In this document: positions 1-4,965 of the stretch, piece after piece | How positions within the stretch are numbered: position 1 is the stretch's first letter | Layout: every line of letters starts with the position of its first letter | From: Acidimicrobiaceae bacterium | GTDB taxonomy: Bacteria; Actinomycetota; Acidimicrobiia; Acidimicrobiales; RAAP-2 | Length of the DNA: 20,464 nucleotides | Direction of reading: 5' to 3' | NCBI GenBank assembly: GCA_003133075.1 | Contig: PKZN01000098.1 | Location: forward strand, 1 to 20,464 | Notes under the pieces: model-generated | Told to the model about the DNA's origin: nothing | What the model saw: the letters and a program-made list of their open reading frames with translations, nothing else | Database searches by the model: none | Translations under genes and position numbers: made by a program

Positions 1-1034
1 GCACCAACGGCAAGACGACCACCACGGCGATGATTGCCGCCGGCTGGGCGAGGCCGGTCGCCACTAATTCGACCGGCTCAAACATGCCCGCCGGGCACGT
101 CGCCGCGCTCGTCGCCTCGAAGAACGCGGCGGTGGTCTTAGAAGTCGATGAGGCGTGGCTGGGTGAGGTGACCTCCTCGACGGATGCCGGGGTCGTGGTG
201 CTCTTGAACCTCTCGCGGGATCAATTGGACCGCGCGAATGAGGTCCGACGGATCGCTGAACGCTGGCGACTGTTGTTTGCTGCGGCGCCGACGGTGAGAG
301 TGGTGGCGAACGCCAACGATCCCCTCGTGGTGTTCGCGGCCGAAGTTGCGGCGCACGTCGCATGGTGCGACGTGCCAACTCCCTGGACCAGTGACGCCGT
401 GTCGTGTCCGCACTGCACGCTGCCCCTGCATTTTTCGGAGTCCTCGTGGTGGAGCGACTGCGGCTTCAAGAAGCCAACGGACATCGCCACCACGCTCGGC
501 GACGACGTGGTGGTGCGCGGCGCAACCGTTACCCTCGCGCTCCAGATGCCCGGTGAGTTCAACCGAATCAACGCCGCTATGGCGCTCACGGCGCTGGACG
601 AGCTCGGCGTCGACCTCAACGTGGCAGTAGCACGCATCAACGCCCTCACGAGTGTGGCCGGTCGATTCAGCGTGCGCTGCTGGCGTGGTCATCGCCTTCG
701 CTTGTTGCTAGCGAAGAATCCCGCCGGATTCACCGCGATGTTGGACGCGCTCGAGCCGGACACCGCAGACGTGTGGCTCGCCATCAACGCGCGCGTCGCG
801 GACGGTCACGACCCGTCGTGGCTCTACGACGTTCCTTTTGAAGTCCTTCGGGGACGACGTGTTTACTGCTTCGGTGATCGAAGGCTAGACCTGGCGACTC
901 GGCTCGATTACGCGGGGGTTGAGCACGTCGTCGCCGACGAAGAGTCAGCTATCCCGAGTAGCGAGGCCGTGGTGAACGTCGTGGCGAACTACACCGCGTT
1001 CCAGGACTGGCGCGAGAGGTCGAGCGCGTGTTGA
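1..1034 (+). CDS. murT: Lipid II isoglutaminyl synthase, MurT subunit (5' partial)
   Basis: Mur-ligase-family subunit that, with GatD, amidates the D-glutamate of lipid II to isoglutamine in the cytoplasm, using ATP. The reading frame is open from the left edge: bases 2-29 encode the P-loop (TNGKTTTT, preceded by a probable Gly), so the true start lies outside and the first ATG at 30 is internal. Further family marks are LNLSRDQLDR, the ANANDP stretch, MPGEFNRINAAMA, and DPSWLYDV near the C-terminus; the Asp at 810-812 is in the position known to complete the GatD catalytic triad. The inserted zinc ribbon is imperfect: CPHC is followed by WSDCGF, so the third Cys is a Trp. It overlaps gatD by 4-7 nt, the arrangement typical of this two-subunit enzyme. 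The C-terminal Mur ligase region is present and ends at a TGA at 1032. Confidence 0.93.
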   Translation, partial: TNGKTTTTAMIAAGWARPVATNSTGSNMPAGHVAALVASKNAAVVLEVDEAWLGEVTSSTDAGVVVLLNLSRDQLDRANEVRRIAERWRLLFAAAPTVRVVANANDPLVVFAAEVAAHVAWCDVPTPWTSDAVSCPHCTLPLHFSESSWWSDCGFKKPTDIATTLGDDVVVRGATVTLALQMPGEFNRINAAMALTALDELGVDLNVAVARINALTSVAGRFSVRCWRGHRLRLLLAKNPAGFTAMLDALEPDTADVWLAINARVADGHDPSWLYDVPFEVLRGRRVYCFGDRRLDLATRLDYAGVEHVVADEESAIPSSEAVVNVVANYTAFQDWRERSSAC

Positions 1035-1705
1035 GCGTGGCGCTGGTGTACCCCGAGCTGCTGGGCACCTACGGCGACGGGGGCAACGCGGTGGTGTTGG
1101 TCGAACGCGCGCGGCGACGTGGTATCGACGCCGAGGTGCTTCGCGTGGGGATCGACGACGCGATGCCCAATGCCGCGGTCTATCTCCTCGGTGGGGGAGA
1201 AGACGGTCCGCAGCGACTCGGCGCGGACTTACTGAGGGCCTCGTCATTCGGCGCCCGCGTAGGCGATGGAGCCTTTGTGGTCGCGGTCTGCGCCGGTTTG
1301 CAGTTGCTCGGGCGCACCTTCGCGGTCGAGGGCGACGACGAGTACGAGGGGCTCGGACTGATCGACGCGCAGACGCGCCGTGGGGAGCGTCGCGCCGTGG
1401 GTGAGCTCGTGGTGGAGGTCGATGGGCGCACGCTGGTGGGCTTTGAAAACCACGGCGGTCGCACGACGCTCGGCGATTCGGTGCAACCGCTCGGGGTCGT
1501 GCGTCGCGGAGTTGGCAACGAGGGCACGGTGGACGGGTTTCGCGCACCGAGGATCTGGGCGAGTTACGCGCACGGTCCGTTACTGGCGATGAACCCGTGG
1601 TTCGCTGATCTGGTGCTCGAGCAGGTGCTCGGCGTCTCGCTCGAACCACTCGAGACGTCGGCTGATCTGCTCTACGCCGAGCGAGTTCGAACGCTGGTCG
1701 GCTAA
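1028..1705 (+). CDS. gatD: Lipid II isoglutaminyl synthase, GatD glutamine amidotransferase subunit
   Basis: Class I glutamine amidotransferase-like subunit that hydrolyses glutamine and feeds ammonia to MurT for lipid II amidation. Visible marks are the N-terminal YPELLGTYGDGGN, the oxyanion-type LLGGGEDGPQ, the nucleophile in AVCAGLQLLG (Cys88 counting from GTG) and the histidine in SYAHGPLLAMNP (His182). The 225-residue length is slightly under the usual 240 or so. Start choice: GTG at 1028 and TTG at 1031 are both possible; TTG gives a classic 4-nt TTGA overlap with the murT stop, so coupling is likely either way. The stop TAA at 1703 overlaps by 4 nt the stop of the convergent acyltransferase gene, leaving no room for a terminator between them. 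Confidence 0.93.
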   Translation: MLSVALVYPELLGTYGDGGNAVVLVERARRRGIDAEVLRVGIDDAMPNAAVYLLGGGEDGPQRLGADLLRASSFGARVGDGAFVVAVCAGLQLLGRTFAVEGDDEYEGLGLIDAQTRRGERRAVGELVVEVDGRTLVGFENHGGRTTLGDSVQPLGVVRRGVGNEGTVDGFRAPRIWASYAHGPLLAMNPWFADLVLEQVLGVSLEPLETSADLLYAERVRTLVG

Positions 1706-2436
1706 AGGTCCTCGGCCCGCACGCCGTAGGTCGCGTCGCCGCTGACCGCACGGCCGAGTTCGGCGACCGCATTTTCGATGCGCACGTTGAAGTGGCGCAT
1801 GTTCTCATCCGCCCCACAGCGCAGCGGCGTCCCAAAGGTGATGATGACGTGATGGCGACGCTGGCTCGGTGCGTCGACGTAGATGGGGGCCTTAGCGTAC
1901 TTCGGGCCCTTGAGGAAGCCCGATTCGTGGATGTAGGTGGGGATCACGGTGGCTTTGGATCGTTCGGCGAGATAGGCGGCGCCGCCCTTGAACTCTTGGA
2001 GCTGTCCGTCGGGCGTGCGTCCGCCCTCGGGGTAGATGACGAGATTCCAATCGTCTTCCACGAGTTCGAGGGCGAGTTGAGCGCTTCGGCGGTTGACCTT
2101 CAAGCGGTCGACGGGTATCGCATTGAAGTAGATCACCGTTCGAATGGCTTGGCCGTAGTGCATGAAGAAACTGTCCATCGCCGCCGCCACGACGGTGCGA
2201 CGACGCTCCTTCACCGGCAGCGCGGACAAGAGCAAAATCGTGTCGGCGTGGCTCGTGTGATTCGCCACGAAGATGAAGGGTCGTTGGCCATCAACGTGTT
2301 CGACCCCGCGTACTTCGAGCGTCGTGAGGAATCGCGCGTACGGCACCATAAAGCCGCCCTGAATGACTTGACGCAGCGACCGCGCGCTGTAGCCGCGGGC
2401 CCACTTCGTTGGAAAGTCCATGCCGAGTTTGGTCAT
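1702..2436 (-). CDS. 1-acyl-sn-glycerol-3-phosphate acyltransferase family protein (PlsC-like)
   Basis: Lysophospholipid acyltransferase of the PlsC/AGPAT fold, which transfers an acyl chain to lysophosphatidic acid or a related lipid at the inner face of the membrane. The 244-residue protein shows the catalytic HX4D motif (His60 to Asp65 in ANHTSHAD), the FNAIPVDR block around residue 104, and the phosphate-binding YPEGGRT motif at 135-141, where the more common form is PEGTR. It begins 3 nt after the stop of the upstream membrane protein gene, so the two are one operon read from the promoter near 3112-3140. No convincing Shine-Dalgarno precedes the ATG at 2436, consistent with coupled translation; an ATG at 2421 is an alternative. 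Substrate cannot be told from sequence: glycerophospholipid and mycolate/PIM-type acyltransferases share these motifs. Confidence 0.88.
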   Translation of the reverse strand: MTKLGMDFPTKWARGYSARSLRQVIQGGFMVPYARFLTTLEVRGVEHVDGQRPFIFVANHTSHADTILLLSALPVKERRRTVVAAAMDSFFMHYGQAIRTVIYFNAIPVDRLKVNRRSAQLALELVEDDWNLVIYPEGGRTPDGQLQEFKGGAAYLAERSKATVIPTYIHESGFLKGPKYAKAPIYVDAPSQRRHHVIITFGTPLRCGADENMRHFNVRIENAVAELGRAVSGDATYGVRAEDL

Positions 2437-2439
2437 GAC

Positions 2440-3105
2440 CTAACGGCGTTTACGAGGTGGCTTCTTGGGCGTGTAGCGCTTCGAGGCGGTGGGCGGCGTT
2501 GCTACTTTGCTGGTCACCTCGGTGCTGGTACGCGCGATCGTGGCGCTCGGCGCCCGGCCTTCCCTTTTCGCGGTGGCGCCATCGCGTGCGATTCGATTGG
2601 TAGCGAACATGCTCGCGACGCCGTACTTCTGCAAGCGGTAGGCCCGCAGGATCAGCCACACGCCCAGGAACAAAAAGACGACGCCCGCGCCGAGACCGAG
2701 TCCTAGACCCAGGAAGACCGCAAAACACGCCACGCCCGCTCGCTTACGACGAATCGTGAAGTACAACAGCAGCACCGCCACGACGAAGACGAAAAAGAAT
2801 CGGACCTCCCAGTAACTGCGCGCGTGATGATTAATGTGCTCGCACACGGTTTGGAAATGTACCGGGTAGCTCTTCGGACAGGACGTCCCCTTGACGTAGG
2901 CCTTGGTCGTGGTAACTGCGATGTTGCGCGCCCAATCAAGCGCCGTGATTACGGCGAAAATGAGCGCGATGCCGACCGCGACCAGACTGATTCGGTACTC
3001 GATTCGATCGAGGCCGAGGACGACTTCGCGTGGCGCCACTGAAGGCTTTTTGCTTCGACCAAATCTCGAAAGACGTGATGACGTCGAGTTGGTGTTATCT
3101 GGCAC
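2440..3105 (-). CDS. Small membrane protein of unknown function
   Basis: I do not recognise a named family. The 221-residue protein has a polar, basic N-terminus, a hydrophobic segment at about 39-57, an external loop with two cysteines (Cys76, Cys88) that could pair, a second segment at about 101-118, then a long glycine-rich hydrophobic stretch at 123-153 that may be one or two helices. The last 60 residues are basic and polar, ending in a KKPPRKRR tail, expected in the cytoplasm. Start is GTG at 3105, chosen because TAGCCT lies exactly 6 nt before it with a TTCACC 17 nt further upstream, the pattern of a leaderless transcript. It is the first gene of an operon with the acyltransferase, which suggests a membrane-lipid role, but that is only context. 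Confidence 0.7.
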   Translation of the reverse strand: MPDNTNSTSSRLSRFGRSKKPSVAPREVVLGLDRIEYRISLVAVGIALIFAVITALDWARNIAVTTTKAYVKGTSCPKSYPVHFQTVCEHINHHARSYWEVRFFFVFVVAVLLLYFTIRRKRAGVACFAVFLGLGLGLGAGVVFLFLGVWLILRAYRLQKYGVASMFATNRIARDGATAKREGRAPSATIARTSTEVTSKVATPPTASKRYTPKKPPRKRR

Positions 3106-3111
3106 GGATGA

Positions 3112-3140
3112 AGGCTACAACGGGTTGCGAAAGCGGTGAA
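3112..3140 (-). promoter_or_regulatory. Leaderless promoter of the membrane protein/acyltransferase operon
   Basis: On the minus strand TTCACC (3140-3135) is followed after 17 nt by TAGCCT (3117-3112), and the GTG start follows 6 nt later. Transcription from this -10 would begin at or next to the start codon. The -35 matches the TTGACA consensus at four positions. Confidence 0.5.
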
Positions 3141-3153
3141 GACCCTGAGCCGG

Positions 3154-3159
3154 TAGCAT
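3154..3159 (+). promoter_or_regulatory. Candidate -10 box of the tRNA-Val gene
   Basis: TAGCAT ends 10 nt before the first base of the tRNA, placing transcription a few bases upstream of the mature 5' end. No clear -35 is visible at 16-18 nt spacing. The promoter would be divergent from, and close to, that of the minus-strand membrane protein operon. Confidence 0.35.
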
Positions 3160-3169
3160 TACGAACCCA

Positions 3170-3243
3170 GGGCGCTTAGCTCAGTTGGTTAGAGCGCAGC
3201 CTTCACACGGCTGAGGTCGAGGGTTCGAGTCCCCCAGCGCCCA
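3170..3243 (+). tRNA. tRNA-Val (anticodon CAC)
   Basis: A complete cloverleaf can be drawn. Acceptor arms GGGCGCT (3170-3176) and AGCGCCC (3236-3242) pair over 7 bp, with A3243 as discriminator. The D stem is GCTC/GAGC (3179-3182 with 3192-3195). The anticodon stem is CAGCC/GGCTG around loop TTCACAC, giving anticodon CAC at 3204-3206, which reads GTG. The T loop is TTCGAGT (3224-3230). CCA is not encoded. The T stem contains one A-C mismatch (A3220 with C3234), which is unusual but does not break the fold. Confidence 0.95.
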
Positions 3244-3444
3244 CTCTGGGGCAGCGCAACAGTCGTGCGTTGATACTCGAAAGTGTCAGCGCTCCAACCC
3301 TCGATCTTCACGGTCCTTCGTGCGTGAACGTTCGAGCACCTGACGAAGAATCGGGAGTACGGCGCGATCTTTTTCCCGGCCCGGCCGGCGTAATCCTCAC
3401 TCGTGATTCGCGGCCCGCGTCACGATCTCGCCGGGACAATCTCA

Positions 3445-3450
3445 TATAGT
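3445..3450 (+). promoter_or_regulatory. Candidate -10 box of the DHFR-family gene
   Basis: TATAGT lies 34 nt before the ATG at 3485, giving a short leader of about 28 nt that contains the GGGGGT ribosome-binding stretch. No good -35 is visible at 17 nt spacing, so this is tentative. Confidence 0.35.
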
Positions 3451-3484
3451 GCTTGCAGTTCACTGTCACCTTGGGGGTAACGCC

Positions 3485-4132
3485 ATGACCGTACGAGTCG
3501 ACCTCAACATCTCGCTCGATGGTTTCGGCACTACCGAGGGTGGCACGCCGGATAACCCAATGGGGGAGGACTGGAACAAACTCACCGCGGCGTACGTTGC
3601 CACGCGCACGTTTCGCGAGCGGGTCTTTCACGACACTTCGGGCGCCGGCACCACTGGCGTTGACGATCGATACGCCGCGGCGTACTTCGAAGGGGTCGGC
3701 GCCGAGGTCATGGGCGCCGGCATGTTCGGGTTCCACAACTTCCCCGATGAGCCTGACTGGAAAGGCTGGTGGGGCGACGAGCCACCGTTTCGCGTGCCGG
3801 TCTTCGTGCTGACCCACCGCACTCGCGACTCGATCGATATGAGCGGTGGCACGACGTTTCATTTCGTGACTTTGACGCCGCAGGAGGTCCTCGAGCGCGC
3901 GGTCGATGTCGCCGACGGGAAGGACGTACGAGTCGGAGGCGGCATCCGCACCGTGCGCGACTTCCTCAAAGCTGGTCTCGTTGATCAGCTACACGTGGCA
4001 ATCGCACCCATCCTGCTCGGTCGCGGCATCAACCTGTGGAGCGACCTTCGCGGGTTCGAGAGTGGCTTTGACGTGACGACCGAGACGGCCGAAAGCGGCA
4101 CGGTCCACGTCACGTTTGCTCGGCCCTCGTAG
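3485..4132 (+). CDS. Dihydrofolate reductase-family protein (RibD C-terminal-like)
   Basis: A stand-alone NADPH-dependent reductase-fold protein of the RibD_C/DHFR superfamily (the YyaP/YwjB-like group), whose members are widespread in actinobacteria and whose substrates are mostly unknown. The 215-residue sequence opens with the family's NISLDGFG, then GAGMFGFH (position of the usual MGRxxF), a VFVLTHR strand at 105-112, the glycine-rich VGGGIRTVRDFL cofactor-binding block at 150-161, and the characteristic LVDQLHVAIAPILLGRG at 165-181. The start is ATG 3485, preceded by GGGGGT at good spacing; an in-frame start at 3449 lacks conservation upstream. It stands alone between a tRNA gene and the signal peptidase locus. 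The gene downstream at 8444 preserves the last part of a different member of this same superfamily. Confidence 0.88.
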   Translation: MTVRVDLNISLDGFGTTEGGTPDNPMGEDWNKLTAAYVATRTFRERVFHDTSGAGTTGVDDRYAAAYFEGVGAEVMGAGMFGFHNFPDEPDWKGWWGDEPPFRVPVFVLTHRTRDSIDMSGGTTFHFVTLTPQEVLERAVDVADGKDVRVGGGIRTVRDFLKAGLVDQLHVAIAPILLGRGINLWSDLRGFESGFDVTTETAESGTVHVTFARPS

Positions 4133-4480
4133 GTTGGCCGTTCAGTAGTCGGTCCCGCACGACAGGGGAATGCACAGCACCGTTGTGAGGTCGTCGCACC
4201 TGGTTGCGTCACGACGCCGATGGCGTAGCTCATGAGGGCGAAGCCTGGAATTGTCGACGAATTGTTTGGAATACGAATGGCTTGAGTCCTGCACCCGTAA
4301 GGTCGTAATGGGTCTTTCAAACGTCCGTTCGGCGGTGTTTCATTTTGAAGGCCCGATTGGACTCCCACCGGTGGCAGTCCGTCGAGGTTCAGTTCGATGG
4401 CTATTGCTCATGGAAGATGGCGATCTATCCCCGCCGGGGACCGACGTCGCATCGATGACAACGAAGGCCAGGAATCTCTT
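4133..4480 (+). other. 348-nt non-coding stretch upstream of the exported-protein/signal peptidase locus
   Basis: No convincing gene is seen. The stretch holds a 22-bp near-perfect dyad at 4359-4380 and a 5-bp GC hairpin with a 3-nt loop at 4428-4440, shortly before the ribosome-binding site of the 4481 gene. A short frame starting with TTG at 4251 has no coding look. The length suggests a regulated promoter and leader for the locus. I could not match it to a known riboswitch. Confidence 0.4.
4359..4380. repeat. 22-bp dyad, probable operator
   Basis: The arms GGACT and AGTCC flank the 10-bp perfect palindrome CCACCGGTGG, separated on each side by one C, so only that base pair breaks symmetry. 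It lies about 100 nt before the start of the small exported protein. The symmetry around CCGG without a loop favours a protein-binding site over an RNA hairpin, though a hairpin with a CCGG tetraloop is possible. Confidence 0.5.
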
Positions 4481-4876
4481 ATGTTTCGTACACGAAGCAG
4501 CAAAATTACGGTAGCGGTAGTGGTCGCGTTGGCCATCGGAGGTGCCGCGTACGCCTTTACGGCCTCGAACACCGTGCCACTGTCAACGGCCGGCGCCGGG
4601 ACCGGGGCGGTGTCGGGTTACACCGTCACGAACCTGCACTACGTCCTCGACGCCACCACCCCCGCCAACATCGACTCGCTCACCTTCACCATCAGTCCCG
4701 TCGTGCCGAGCACGGGGACCGGCAAAGTGGTGATCTCGGCGGCGTTGAGCACGGGGGGTCCGACGAACTACGCGTGCACCACCGATTCGACCGGCGCGAG
4801 TGTCACCTGCGCGACGACCAGCCCGCAGTTAACCGCCGCCCTGCTCACCGGCGTGACGGTCGTTGCGGCCCAGTAG
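4481..4876 (+). CDS. Small exported protein with SipW-type signal region
   Basis: A 131-residue secreted protein. The N-terminus is basic (MFRTRSSK), followed by a hydrophobic core at 9-22 and a likely cleavage after A23-Y24-A25, leaving FTASNTVPLSTAG as the mature start. The GGAAYAFTASN layout resembles the signal region of TasA/CalY-type substrates of SipW peptidases (GGTxAxFTD). The mature part is rich in Thr, Ser and beta-prone stretches with two cysteines (Cys99, Cys110) that may pair. The same FTASNTVP-STAG motif recurs after the last membrane helix of the next gene product, so the two are related exported species. Start is ATG 4481 with AGGAA at good spacing; a longer frame from 4397 would push the signal inside. 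It is 89 nt upstream of the signal peptidase fusion and probably cotranscribed. A fibre or surface role is inference from TasA/CalY. Confidence 0.8.
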   Translation: MFRTRSSKITVAVVVALAIGGAAYAFTASNTVPLSTAGAGTGAVSGYTVTNLHYVLDATTPANIDSLTFTISPVVPSTGTGKVVISAALSTGGPTNYACTTDSTGASVTCATTSPQLTAALLTGVTVVAAQ

Positions 4877-4965
4877 AGAGTCCTCCCACACCGCTCGGCT
4901 GAAGTGTCTCTCGTCTCGTTGGGAAGAGCGCGATTGCCAGGCCGACGGGGTTAAGAGGAGACCCG

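Noticed and set aside
945..1835. Long minus-strand frame of 296 codons antisense to gatD
   Set aside because: Arg/Pro-rich shadow of real genes at high GC; spans gatD and the acyltransferase end and has no domain.
1792..2706. 304-codon plus-strand frame over the acyltransferase and membrane protein
   Set aside because: Antisense to two genes with clear motifs and membrane segments; no recognisable protein features of its own.
3308..3862. Minus-strand frame overlapping the DHFR-family gene
   Set aside because: The plus-strand frame has conserved family motifs and a ribosome-binding site; this one has neither.
4251..4514. Plus-strand TTG frame upstream of the small exported protein, and a possible c-di-GMP riboswitch in the same stretch
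   Set aside because: The frame has no coding look and overlaps the next gene in another frame. The riboswitch idea was dropped because I could not align the conserved core.
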